In this document: one piece after another, positions 26,901-35,110 of the stretch | Position numbering within the stretch: the stretch's first letter is position 1 | Layout: the number at the start of each line of letters is the position of its first letter | Source of the DNA: Nautilus pompilius | Lineage: Eukaryota > Mollusca > Cephalopoda > Nautilida > Nautilidae | NCBI GenBank assembly: GCA_018389105.1 | Contig: JACATO010000337.1 | Span: 186,001 to 250,000 of the forward strand | Direction of reading: 5' to 3' | Length of the DNA: 64,000 nt | The notes under the pieces: model-generated | The model's database searches: none | The model's input: only the letters and a program-made list of their open reading frames with translations | What the model was told of the DNA's origin: nothing | Program-made: the position numbers and the translations under genes

Positions 26901-29900
26901 TTATCCCAAAGATTAATTTAGGGTATAATACAAATGGCTGAATAGTTGTGAAGATTTTGTGACAGATCCTGCCAATTATGAATCACAATTTATAAACAAT
27001 TTACATGCTAATATCTCTCCTTTCCTGCCCCACATGCCTTAGCAAAGCCATGATTTTCAGACCTAGTATTAATAATTGCAGATAACCAGAAAAAAAAATC
27101 TGTTACTGTTTGTACATTAAAAACCTTTAATTATGTTTAAAATATCATCTCTCAAACTCCAAAATCCAGGTTGAGTTAGTGTAATATTTTCTGGTTGTAT
27201 ACATTAAATGCTTGAAACCTGAGAAGATTCTTGAAGAATTGGAGAGTTAACTATCTACTTTTCTTTACCTATGTTCAATTCCCTTTGTGCCTGTGCCTCT
27301 CTCTCTCTCTTTCTGTGTGTGTGTGTGTTAGTATACTTGTACAACTGAACTAAGGAAAAAAACACTTCTTTTTACAACAATGGTAAGTTTGTTTTCACTT
27401 ATTCCAGTGAATGATGAAGTACTGTGTCCATTGTGCAGTAAGAAGATGGCTGAACTCCAGTGGCAAAAAGACCATGCCCCTTCTCCTCTCCCTGTGGAGA
27501 GAAATCTAACAACAAAGTCAACAATATACAAATCATCAGCTATTCCTGCAGAGACACACCAAAGGTCTGTATCAATTCATTTGTGCTCTGTATGCACAAA
27601 CAACCATCTTTCTGGATAACAAGAGTACTTTAACTTTCTATTGTCAGTTTTTACTTTATTTATACCACCTGGAGTGCAGATGTACCCCAGCCAGAATCAC
27701 TAGTTATTATTTGTGTTAAAATGGCTGTATTTTTAGTCAAATATAGTTGTAATGCAAAACAAATGAGATTGGAAGTATCACACATCTCTATGACTTAGAC
27801 TGTGCTGAATAATACAAATTTGAAAGTTAGTTGGATGCAAATTCATCCCAAATAGTATACTGAGTATTAAAACGCTCAAAAAATCTCTGTTATCAAAGTT
27901 GGTCAGCCTTATAGAAAAATAGTGCATATATATATATATCAGGAGAGTACATAGGTAATAATGAGAATTTAGCCATGAATAAAGCTACTCAGGTCAAGTA
28001 TCCTTTATTCAAAAAGCTTAGGACCAACTGCATATCAAAATTTGGATAATTTTGGTTTTCAGATGTTATGGTAGGTATTAACCTACAAACATAAGCCTAG
28101 CCTATAGGTTTGTATACAAATACTACAACACTCACAAACACTAAAAACTTGATACTGCAACACTTCTTGAATTTATGCAACCAGCCTGTCATGTACTCAC
28201 ATGCACTTTCAAGCTTCAGTTCCTTGTGGTAGATCTTGGCTTATTTCATGATTAATGTGCCAGACACTGTACTCACATGCACTTTCAAACTTTAGTTCTT
28301 TGTGGTAGATCTTGGCTTGTTTCATGATTAATGTGCCGGATAGTGGAAATCTTGTACTCCTTTGCTGACAGATTCATTCCAACATTACATCATAAAGTTC
28401 ATCATTTTTTCACCCATGCAGAGTTTTTCTATTATTCATTAATTTTTGAGATTCATTTTCACTATAAAATTTCAATAATTGTGCTTTCTTCTTCTTTAAA
28501 TTATATATGGTGCCGATACCCATCTCATGTTCCTTAATCAATTGTTTCACAGATGCACCATGATCAAGTCTTTGCGATATCTCAACTTTCTTAGCAATTG
28601 ATAATGAATTATGCTTCCTCTTCCTTTTCTTACTGTTACTCATAAGGGTATCTGATGGTCTTTCTGACATGTGCACTAAATAACCACAATAACCACGAAG
28701 TAAGAACCAGCAACTATGAACCATGCTGATAAACTGGATTTCCTGCACTACAGGTCAGGTCCAGCGCAGCATGGTTCTCGTTGGCTCAGTTCTGATTTCC
28801 CGTGCAAATTGACAGTGGTGGTGCATTCAAAAAAAACTCCAGATTTCAGGTTTTTTGGTTTTTGGATGTATGTTTAAAGGATACTTGATAATGTAGTAAA
28901 AAAATACTTTTTTGTGACAGAACTTATTCATATACTAGATTAAATACCATTAAATGAAACAAAGTATACCCTGAAGTGACAAAAATTCTAGCTTAGCATT
29001 CATTTGTTACATTTATTTGATTTTAAAAAATGTATCTTAGAGCTGAAGTGTTGAATTATTATCTAAAATATTAATGCTGCACTGTTAGATTTTCAGTTCC
29101 TTTTTTCATTATTGGGATTGTTTTCCCTGTTAGCATTCCACAAATTCATGGGTTGACTGCTGCATCATTGTCTTTGGTATCACATTTTGCTGCAGAGAAC
29201 CCATAATGTTATTGGATTCCCCCACAAATTGGAACATGACCAAGTGGGGTTTTTTTTCTTTCTAAGACTGCCACGTAACAAATCCATAAAGATAATAATA
29301 GTTCCTTGTTTAGTTTTATGTTTGCTTTTTTTTTTAAAAGAAAAGGAAAGAAAAAGACCTTTTCAGGTGTTGTAAGGAAACTTCTGATTGGCTAATAAGT
29401 AGACTTTGGTCAACAGAAACTATCCTTTCTCCCTGTGTAGTTCAAAGAAGGGAAAAATTTGCTTCATAAAAGCATTGGTATGTAAGACTAGACTTGGTAT
29501 TTAAGATGTTATAAGTGCCTCCTGGGAGAAGTCAGTGTGGTTTACCTTAATCTGATGTACCTGCTGTGATGTGGTTAATGTTTGTATCTAGAGCAAAGTG
29601 CTAGGTATTCAAGCAATACAACAGACTTTCAGTTTTCAAGGTAAATAAAACCTGAAGCTACTAATTATTAAAACTTCAACCTAGTTGAACCATTTTCACA
29701 AAACCTAACATTAACTAGAATTTAAATGCAAGATTTTCTCTTTTTTCTTTCATGTATGGACAGATATAGAATAATCTCTTAAAATATACTTTTTTTTTTC
29801 GTTTCTAGGCTATTCCAACAATCTAGAAATTACCAGTCTCAAGATCAAGTGCATCCAGGTACTAGCAACAAGTGTAAAGGCAGTTCAAAGATGCCTCCAA

Positions 29901-29974
29901 GAGACATTGCAGCACCTTACGTGGACAAATATATAGTTCCACATGTTTTACTCTCATTCAGTTCAGATGAATGA
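6490..29974 (+). CDS. Ankyrin-repeat protein, complete nine-exon gene (433 aa)
   Basis: Spliced CDS: 6490-6514, 11720-11886, 13637-13838, 17046-17210, 18994-19175, 20077-20149, 24559-24723, 27408-27564, 29809-29974. All junctions are GT-AG, phases are compatible throughout, and the total is 1302 nt including TGA. The product begins MAMEMLVADNKPSSEATEER, has a short charged lead, then about nine consecutive ankyrin repeats from roughly residue 45 to 325 (for example SPLHLACSYGQIEALEDIL, TAVHLAAFNG, YPVHLAAMRN, TPLHYAAQYG, LPAHYAAKYD). The tail begins VNDEVLCPLCSKKMAELQ and is otherwise polar. There is no signal peptide, membrane segment or catalytic domain, so a cytosolic or nuclear scaffold is expected. 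The paired cysteines could be half of a zinc site, but no second pair is obvious. Similarity to ANKRD42- or espin-like proteins is loose; I do not assign an orthologue. Confidence 0.8.
6735..7908. repeat. Six-copy tandem array of about 187 bp in ankyrin intron 1
   Basis: The landmark CCAGACT recurs with CAG at 6739, 6928, 7114, 7297, 7483 and 7673, giving periods of 189, 186, 183, 186 and 190. Each unit has a TTCTTCTTCTGCTACC start, a unique middle (ATCATATACTAACTATGTTG, then a C/T tract ending in CTATAG), a segment ending CCATGGTAAC, and a purine tail of (GAAA)n and (GA)n with GGG runs. Copies are nearly identical in the middle and vary in the purine tail. The last copy carries about 56 extra bases (7749-7804). 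Confidence 0.95.
9696..10035. repeat. Diverged direct duplication, period about 201 bp
   Basis: The segment from 9696 (TGGTATGACAGTTTCAGTATCACTG...) recurs from 9897 (TGGTATGGTAATTTTAATATCACTG...). Shared landmarks are AGGTGAACAT, ATCAAAT/CATCAAAT and AGGATAAAA followed by TCAC. The copies differ at many positions, so the duplication is old. No coding potential was seen. Confidence 0.65.
11720..11886 (+). CDS. Ankyrin gene exon 2
   Basis: The exon follows TTTGTATTTCTAG and reads DNKPSSEATEERNVNKTNEF, then the first ankyrin repeat (SPLHLACSYGQIEALEDILK). It ends phase 0 at CTCAAG|GTAGGT. The donor lies at the edge of a GTAG/GCAG microsatellite. The following 1.75-kb intron has a (GT)n tract, a (TTGG)n tract at 13539-13575 and otherwise nothing recognised. 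Confidence 0.85.
11887..11968. repeat. GTAG/GCAG and (GT)n microsatellite at the exon 2 donor
   Basis: Four-base repeats GTAG/GCAG begin exactly at the intron's GT and run into a (GT)n tract that ends at about 11968. The splice donor is therefore the first unit of the microsatellite. Confidence 0.9.
13539..13576. repeat. (TTGG)n microsatellite
   Basis: About eight uninterrupted GGTT units lie about 60 bases upstream of the exon 3 acceptor. A poly-T run, part of the acceptor's pyrimidine tract, lies between them. Confidence 0.9.
13637..13838 (+). CDS. Ankyrin gene exon 3
   Basis: Acceptor TTTTTAACAG|GATGGT. The exon completes repeat 1 (DGADPKEK), encodes repeat 2 (GRTAIHETCIGGNVKCLRIL) and repeat 3 (GLTAVHLAAFNGESSCLEIL), and ends phase 1 at AAAAAAG|GTATGT. 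The next intron, 3.2 kb, contains a decayed mariner transposon at 15808-16593; the rest is AT-rich with no other gene seen. Confidence 0.88.
15808..16593 (+). mobile_element. Decayed mariner-family DNA transposon
   Basis: The plus strand carries broken transposase reading frames in the right order. First comes TRKERHLQFFLWAEGV, like the mariner FLWAEGV helix-turn-helix start. A fragment resembling the DxxxGRP linker follows near 15990. Next is VLLQHDNAGPYSA, with the second catalytic Asp, then IPHPPYS and, after an in-frame TGA, FHLFGPLKDAF. The frame ends KKLMSHWTTCVQKHGNYTGK with a stop at 16522. Internal stops and frameshifts make it inactive. A possible 3' terminal repeat (CTTTACTTTCTGAAACACCC, about 16574-16593) is present, but I found no matching 5' end. 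Confidence 0.88.
17046..17210 (+). CDS. Ankyrin gene exon 4
   Basis: Acceptor TTTATCATTAAACAG|GTGCTA. The exon encodes the end of repeat 3 (GANLALK), repeat 4 (GRYPVHLAAMRNHWKILELL) and the start of repeat 5 (KTPLHYAAQYG), with donor TATGGAA|GTAAGTG, phase 1. The following 1.8-kb intron contains moderately GC-rich segments at about 17400-17800 and 18530-18700 that look like old repeats but were not identified. Confidence 0.88.
18994..19175 (+). CDS. Ankyrin gene exon 5
   Basis: Acceptor CGGTTTTCAG|GCTTAGAA. The exon encodes the end of repeat 5 (SLESLACLVDRNNG), repeat 6 (GFLPAHYAAKYDKLDCLKYL) and the start of repeat 7 (DGKTLAIV). Donor ATAGTG|GTAAGTAAA, phase 0. Nothing is recognised in the following 0.9-kb intron. 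Confidence 0.88.
20077..20149 (+). CDS. Ankyrin gene exon 6 (73 nt)
   Basis: Acceptor TTTTTAACAAAG|GCAGCT. This short exon completes repeat 7 (AAQNGAIKVLHWLLENQVDP) and ends phase 1 at GATG|GTAAGTAC. It is too short to stand out as an open frame but is required for the repeat and the phase. The 4.4-kb intron after it holds a Tc1-type MITE, one copy of a dispersed repeat near 21 kb and a CTCF-like motif at 22924. Confidence 0.85.
20192..20582. mobile_element. Tc1-type MITE, 391 bp, flanked by TA
   Basis: The left end AAGTGATGGCCAAAATTACT and the inverse of the right end, CAGTGGTGGCCAAAATTATT, form imperfect terminal inverted repeats. Both ends are flanked by a TA dinucleotide (20190-20191 and 20583-20584), the Tc1/mariner target-site duplication. 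The interior has no transposase reading frame, so it would be non-autonomous. It lies in ankyrin intron 6, about 40 bases after the donor. Confidence 0.82.
20860..21060. repeat. Dispersed repeat, copy 1
   Basis: The segment around TACATGTTTGAAAAGTA with following TTTAAA, TTGAAATT and AAATTATTA blocks recurs in diverged form near 25606-25790. Upstream, CTGTACAG and CACCA also match. No family was recognised. Confidence 0.5.
22924..22937 (+). promoter_or_regulatory. CTCF-like motif in ankyrin intron 6
   Basis: CCAGCAGGTGGCAG matches the CTCF core consensus (CCASYAGRKGGCA-type) at essentially every position. A single 14-base match in 64 kb can occur by chance, and binding is not shown by sequence. 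Confidence 0.4.
24559..24723 (+). CDS. Ankyrin gene exon 7
   Basis: Acceptor TTTGAACACAG|TTCTTGG. The exon encodes repeat 8 (GYNIAHCASEKGRPECLSCF) and a degenerate repeat 9 (DSPLDTAKKAGYFLLMQRA). Donor GCAG|GTAATTGG, phase 1. The 2.7-kb intron after it is AT-rich and contains the second copy of the dispersed repeat. Confidence 0.85.
25606..25790. repeat. Dispersed repeat, copy 2
   Basis: Diverged counterpart of the 20860-21060 segment: CTGTACAGAGCACCA, then TACATGTTTGAAAAGTATC, then TTGAAATTTCT and AAAATTATTA occur in the same order. Confidence 0.5.
27408..27564 (+). CDS. Ankyrin gene exon 8 (CPLC tail)
   Basis: Acceptor TCACTTATTCCAG|TGAATG. The exon reads VNDEVLCPLCSKKMAELQWQ and then a Pro/Ser/Thr-rich stretch ending ETHQR. 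Donor CAAAG|GTCTGT, phase 2. The C-x2-C pair could bind a metal together with a distant His but does not fit a standard zinc-finger spacing. The following 2.2-kb intron contains the Tigger element. Confidence 0.82.
27995..28887 (-). mobile_element. Tigger/pogo-type DNA transposon, internally deleted
   Basis: Imperfect terminal inverted repeats CAAGTATCCTTTA are found at 27995 and, inverted, up to 28887. The left end (GTATCCTTTATTC...AGCTTAGGACCA) resembles known Tigger termini. On the minus strand an open frame (28748-28410) reads KRKRKHNSLSIAKKVEISQR then GIGTIYNLKKKKAQLLKF, the N-terminal CENP-B/Pipsqueak-type helix-turn-helix of Tigger/jerky transposases. A degraded RxxxxLSGTLIMKQAK segment follows downstream. 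The catalytic domain is absent, so this is a dead, shortened copy. It sits in ankyrin intron 8, antisense to the gene. Confidence 0.85.
28193..28344. repeat. 76-bp tandem duplication inside the Tigger element
   Basis: GTACTCACATGCACTTTCAA begins at 28193 and again at 28269. The two 76-base units are nearly identical and end with CATGATTAATGTGCC. The duplicated segment corresponds to the transposase part just after the DNA-binding domain. Confidence 0.92.
29809..29974 (+). CDS. Ankyrin gene exon 9 (stop codon)
   Basis: The acceptor follows a long T tract (CGTTTCTAG|GCTATTCC). The exon reads RLFQQSRNYQSQDQVHPGTS, continues polar and ends VPHVLLSFSSDE with TGA at 29972-29974. Frame continuity with exon 8 (AG|G) supports it. 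This C-terminus is the least constrained part of the gene model, because it has no domain to check against. Confidence 0.7.
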
Positions 29975-30184
29975 ATCGCAAAGAAAAACAAAAAAGTTTC
30001 TTTACAATGTATATTTACAGTATATAAAAATCTATTGTATATCATAAACATTGCTTTTATATATGTATGTATGCTTTGCTTATTCTGAAAGGAAAGAGGA
30101 AGATGAGTGATGGGAATCTCATTCAGTGGATGTATGGTGCTGGATATTCTTGAAGGAAGCCATAATTTTTTAACCAAAATCAAG

Positions 30185-30190
30185 AATAAA
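30185..30190 (+). terminator. Candidate polyadenylation signal of the ankyrin gene
   Basis: AATAAA lies 211 bases after the stop codon. Other AATAAA hexamers follow (for example near 30660), so the site used is uncertain. Confidence 0.45.
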
Positions 30191-31836
30191 TGTCAGGTTC
30201 TGTTTTCATTCCAGGAATCTCAACAAAAAGGGAAAAAATACATTTAAACAAAGTGGCTTTAATATACAAGATGCCAGAGAAATGGCAGGAATATTACAAT
30301 CCTTTTCAATAACTGAGTACTGATCTAACTTAAGTTACCATTCTGGAAAACAATATTTTTTCCTCAAAGGAGCACATTTCCAAGAGTTTTCCTGTATTAT
30401 AAGGAAAAAATAACAAAATGTTGTACAGATTTTATTTCTCTCCATTTGCAATTATCTATCTTCATTAGTCTGTAATGTTTATTTTTTTGGTTATTTTTCA
30501 AAATTTTGAGGTACAATTGTTCCTAATATTGTACCAGGTGTAAGGAGCAAGGGGATGGGTTTTCATTCATGTGCGTTACAAGGATAGAAAATTACTAGAA
30601 TATACTTGCTAAATTTTAAAATTTCATTCCATCATCTTTAAATGCAAGATTTCTGTGATAAATAAAACGGAGTATTTTATTTTTTAAATACTTTTCATCC
30701 ATAATAGTTCATAAATTAGGTTCTTTGTTATAGAAATGTAGTCCACAAAATGCAATGGGTGATAATCTAACATGCTGAAAAAATATTAAAAAATTTTAAA
30801 AAGTGAATCTAGAATTAGCTTAAAATCTTGAAAAGATCAGATTTGTTTCCAAGGCAAGAACAGGTATTGTATATATGTTAAGCAATAATACTATAATCAA
30901 GACAGCAGTTTGTGTAAAAGTATAGTTTGAACAAGATAACCTTGTATAAGAGTATTTAAAAATATGGTACATGTAAAAAAATAATAAATAAATCAAACCA
31001 GTGTTTAAAGCTGAAAACATTTACAAAGCTTGGAAAACAAATGTCAGCAAACAGTATTACAAGGTAATTTTTTTTATTGTAATTAACTCCCTTGCTCCTA
31101 TTTATGACAAGTACTTTTCTGCTTTCCTGATTGAGATTCACACTTAATTGCTCTGCATCAGTTTCTGATATGGACAGCAAGGTTCTAAATGATAGTTTAC
31201 TATGGAAAAAGACAACTGCAAAAAATATTTACAGTTGAAAAAGACTGCCCATCTTTATTAGGGATCAGCTTTCATAGGACTGCATTATGTGAATGGTACA
31301 GCCCCACTAATATTTTATTGTTGTTGCTAAGCAATGACTGACCTTCAGTTATTTTTCTTATACCCAGCTATTTTGCTGGATTGGTACCCTGTTAGCAATT
31401 CTAGTCATAATGTTAATGTGCTTGCAGTGAATTAGACCTGCATCCACTGCTGGTTTGATGACATTTCAAATAGCATCAAGTTTTCTTACAATGTTTTTGA
31501 AGTACAGAACACCTAGTTATGATATTCTGGGAGAAGCTCCGGTTCATACTTTCTTATGTGTGGTTATTAGAAGATTTTCATTGCATCACCCTTTAGTTTG
31601 GATAAATATTTGTACATGGGATCTTTGGAGAAATTCTCTCCCTGTTACTTGAAATGAAACTTAGCTTCCTTTTCATTATTTATCTTATTTGAAATAAAAT
31701 ACCCACAGCATACAATACTGTAATCTATTGCATGTATCTGTAAACTGTGTAGGTGTTGTCATGGTGAGAGTGATATTTTTTTATCTGTGCTTGAATAATG
31801 AATTGATCACTAATGTCCAGCACTAAATAAGACTAA
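30191..31836. other. Convergent intergenic region (ankyrin and UGT 3' ends)
   Basis: AT-rich, with no supported gene. It should contain the 3'UTRs of both convergent genes. A minus-strand AATAAA (plus-strand TTTATT at 31255-31260) is one candidate for the UGT polyadenylation signal. Confidence 0.5.
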
Positions 31837-33378
31837 CTAATCAGTTTTTATACATTTCCTTTTTCTGTATGACTTAAAGCATAGCATTTTCATCAAATAT
31901 ATGAAAAGAAGACTGAAAAAAACTAAAAATGCAATGATGGTCACCCATACATCTAGAAGTAAAAAGCTGTATAAAGGCATCTCATCATCGCAGTTTGTGT
32001 GTAAATATGAGCTGTTGTATTTAAGGATGTGCTCAATAGCTTTTGCTGCCCTCTGACCTGGAGATTCAGGTCGATCTCTGAAGATCTTAGATGCTTGCTG
32101 CATATTTATGGTGTAGGTCTTATTTGTTAGTATTTGCTGAATTCCAACCATTAACTCTTTTGTAGTGAATGTCTGTATATCAAAAGACAGCCCCACCTGA
32201 TGATGCTTGGTCCTCTGAGCATGATAGAACTGGTCCCACACCACTGGAAAGCAAATTACTGGGATTCCATGGTACAAACTCTCAAAATGGCTATTGTCGC
32301 CACAGTGTGAGATTAAAAGTCTGGTGCTCTTGTGACCCAGAATGTCGTTTTGTGGAATCCACTTCATCATTTTGATGTTTCCTATTTCTTTGTCCTCATC
32401 ACTGCTCCATATGATGTTGAGATCCAGTTTTCTAAACACAGTTAGGAACTTTTCCACAATTCCATTTCTGTGGTTTTTAAGTATACTTCCAAAAGAGACA
32501 ACAATTGTGCCTCTGTCTCTTCTTAAGAATTCTTCTAAGTGTACTGGAAGATGATGAGGAAGTCTTGCTGTCAGACCACCAACTTGAATGTGATGTGGCA
32601 TGAGCGGTTTTGGATAATTCAGAACAACATCAGAATGATCAAGGATAAGCTTGGATTTGGTTATCAAGTTGACAATGTCAGCAGGTGACAGCTCTGGTGC
32701 AAAATTTTTGAAAGTCTCTTTTGGATAAAACAGCATAGCTGCAGATGACATTCCCAGTGATATGGCAGTGTTAAATATTTTCTGCAGCAGGGACATTTTG
32801 TTATTGTAGTCAGTCCACACAGATGGGACAAGGTGGGGCGAAAAAGAGCCACATGTTTCTAGGTCTCCAACAAAAGTCCCCAGTGACACAAATGGAATGG
32901 ACAGTTTGTATGGAATAAGGTAGTAGCAGCGCATGAACAAAACAGAATCAACTAATGCAATGTCAAACCTGTCGTTCTGCAAAACTTTGAAAATCAAGTC
33001 ACTGCTCAGCAGGGCTTGACATGCTTCTTTAGTTGCAAGGTATCTCAGGTAAAGAAGCTTGAGAAAGCTGGCACCACCAGTGAGAGATAACTGGACAATT
33101 TCTGCCCTGTACTTATGAGAGTTGTTTCCCTTGAAATCAAGATTGTAGTATATGAGGCGTATTCGAGAGTCAGTCAGACAGTAAGTATGATTGAATCGTG
33201 ATTCCACAAATGCAGAAACCTTATGACCCAGAGTGGCCAGTTCTTCTCCAATGACTCCCATCTGAGCACAATGACTGTGGCCTGACAAGGGCAGTAACAT
33301 GATGTTGGCAGAATTTGATGGATGCCAATGAATGTTTGTGACTATCACAATCATCCAACTAATCAGAGTTATGGCCAT
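31837..33378 (-). CDS. UDP-glucuronosyltransferase (UGT, GT1 family), 513 aa, coding region in one exon
   Basis: Transfers a sugar from a UDP-sugar to small lipophilic acceptors at the ER lumenal face (family knowledge). Residues 1-24 form a signal peptide. GHSH around residues 33-36 places the catalytic His (likely H36), and FDIALVD (138-144) places its partner Asp. The donor-sugar region is well kept: VSFGS (295-299), WIPQNDILGH (340-349), ISHCGDNSHFES (356-367), GIPVICFPVVWDQ (371-383). The C-terminus has one membrane helix (about 471-499) and a basic cytosolic tail (KSYRKRKCIKTD) typical of ER anchoring. Length matches the animal family (about 500-530). Odd: the usual HGG reads HCG (Cys359). 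On the minus strand a consensus acceptor TTATTTTTCAG ends nine bases upstream of the ATG, so the gene has a 5'UTR intron and is not a simple retrocopy. Confidence 0.93.
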   Translation of the reverse strand: MAITLISWMIVIVTNIHWHPSNSANIMLLPLSGHSHCAQMGVIGEELATLGHKVSAFVESRFNHTYCLTDSRIRLIYYNLDFKGNNSHKYRAEIVQLSLTGGASFLKLLYLRYLATKEACQALLSSDLIFKVLQNDRFDIALVDSVLFMRCYYLIPYKLSIPFVSLGTFVGDLETCGSFSPHLVPSVWTDYNNKMSLLQKIFNTAISLGMSSAAMLFYPKETFKNFAPELSPADIVNLITKSKLILDHSDVVLNYPKPLMPHHIQVGGLTARLPHHLPVHLEEFLRRDRGTIVVSFGSILKNHRNGIVEKFLTVFRKLDLNIIWSSDEDKEIGNIKMMKWIPQNDILGHKSTRLLISHCGDNSHFESLYHGIPVICFPVVWDQFYHAQRTKHHQVGLSFDIQTFTTKELMVGIQQILTNKTYTINMQQASKIFRDRPESPGQRAAKAIEHILKYNSSYLHTNCDDEMPLYSFLLLDVWVTIIAFLVFFSLLFIYLMKMLCFKSYRKRKCIKTD

Positions 33379-33387
33379 CTCTTAGTT

Positions 33388-34270
33388 CTGAAAAATAAAA
33401 TAAGTGAAGCATTTTATAATCGGTTCACAGAAATTATATTCAGTAAGGCTGAATATCATTTCAGCAAAACTTTTCAGTTTCTTAAATATTTATTCACATT
33501 TTAAACAGATTAGATTGTACAAACATTTTCAAATACACTCAGGGTGCTTCTGATTGACTTCTCAGCTGCATGCTACCCATCAAGAGGGGTTACAACCTAT
33601 TATTCAAAGGAATCTTGAGATAGTGAGGCTATCAGGAAGTGAACAGTACCAAACTAGGCACTCTCCACTCCATGGACAACCTTCCAAGCCATAGCCACCT
33701 TACTGCCTTTTCAGCAATGGCACTCAGAAATTCTGGTGCTGCTTGTCACTGTTTAGACGAGAAACTGATGGTTTTCAGCGTTTTTTCCACCAGTCTTCTC
33801 TGTAGTCCGCTGCCTTTAAGTAGTTTCACTGTTATCCTATTTCTGTCTTATTGGTTTGATAAGGACAGGGACAGACAGCACAGTCTTTTCATGACTTGCA
33901 TCTCTTTATTCACATTTAAAGATTATACAAATATTATACAACTAAAGCCAGCAGGAATTTACCAAATGAAGGGAGCTGATCATCCTCTTTTTTTTTTTTA
34001 TAGAATAGCCCTGACAACATTTTTTTTTTTTTTTTTGTCTATTTAAATGGTTTTGTTGTTATCTGTGGATTTCGTATTATTTAATTACAATTAGGCTACA
34101 GATAAATGTCGGTAGGGGTTTTAATAAGCAATGAAGTTAGCTTATGGGATTTTGTGTTTTTTTTTTGTTTTTTTTAAAAAAAAAATTAATTATTCACTCA
34201 CTACCTCCTCCCTTTAAACACGTGACAAATTCACTACTCAATTTACAGATAATATTATATATATACTTAC
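33388..34270 (-). other. 5'UTR intron of the UGT gene
   Basis: On the minus strand the donor TTCAAACCG|GTAAGTATAT (intron starts at 34270) pairs with the acceptor TTATTTTTCAG (ends at 33388), giving an 883-bp intron. It contains a less AT-rich segment (about 33540-33900) bordered by two similar TTATTCACATTT...ACAAA stretches (33489 and 33907), possibly an unidentified repeat insertion, and long T/A homopolymers at 33990-34190. Confidence 0.5.
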
Positions 34271-34420
34271 CGGTTTGAATAGTGCTACCTGCCCGCGTAG
34301 GTCCGGGGAGAGAGAAATGATAACGATAGTACATAATAGCAATAGGGGAAAACCAGACACATGCTAATGATGAGGCGTGGTCACTAACCACGATGCCATC
34401 AAACGCCACTGTCGCTGTGG
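34271..34420 (-). other. Probable noncoding first exon of the UGT gene
   Basis: This minus-strand sequence ends in a strong donor (CCG|GTAAGTAT) and lies at the edge of a CpG-containing region. No start codon is needed here because the UGT ATG is in the next exon. The 5' limit is a guess. Confidence 0.35.
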
Positions 34421-35110
34421 TGCACTCCCTCCTCGGTATTTCCGAAATCTAGTAAGTGCACCAGACGCCATAAATTATTCGAATTCGCTAAACATTTGCG
34501 AGGAAAGGTGCGTATCCGAATGCCGTACCGTCTGTTATATTCCGGTTGCCATGGTGGTTGATGTCACGTGATGGGAATTCTCACTCACACACACACACAC
34601 ACACCCCTCCCCGGCCGGCCGGCCCCGAACGGCTGGCGATCCGGCCGTCGACGACCAGTAGAGACCCAGTTGGGGTTCTGTTCCGTAATTGTGCTGGAAT
34701 GATGCCCTCGTGTACTGATGCTGCCCGTGTGTGTGACCCCAATCACGCCATCATCTAGCCGGGGGGGGGGTGGTACCGTAAAACTAACTACTACTACTAC
34801 TACTAATAATAATAAACCTTGAAACAGGAAATTTGCCATTTTAAATTTCCATGTTCAGCACAAGCCTGCCATGGCTGTCCACGGATGGACATTGGAATCC
34901 ATTGCGCATTATATACACGGGTTTCTACAGCCCACACACACCCTTCGAGCCTAGGTGCACACGTAGAGAGAGTGTGGAGAAGACCGTCTCTTCCTCTGCC
35001 GGTGCTCGTTTTACGGTGTCGTTAATTTTTTTGAATAGTAAAAAGAAGCGCACCGCCGGGGCACTTAGTCCGACCGGACTAGTATACTATACTTCCAGTC
35101 TCGATTGATT
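34421..35110. promoter_or_regulatory. CpG-rich upstream region of the UGT gene
   Basis: Many CpGs (for example CCGGCCGGCCGGCC near 34611), an E-box-type TCACGTGA at 34564-34571 and an (AC)n tract at 34584-34604. It contrasts with the CpG-poor bulk of the window. Short open frames here show no coding signal. Confidence 0.45.
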
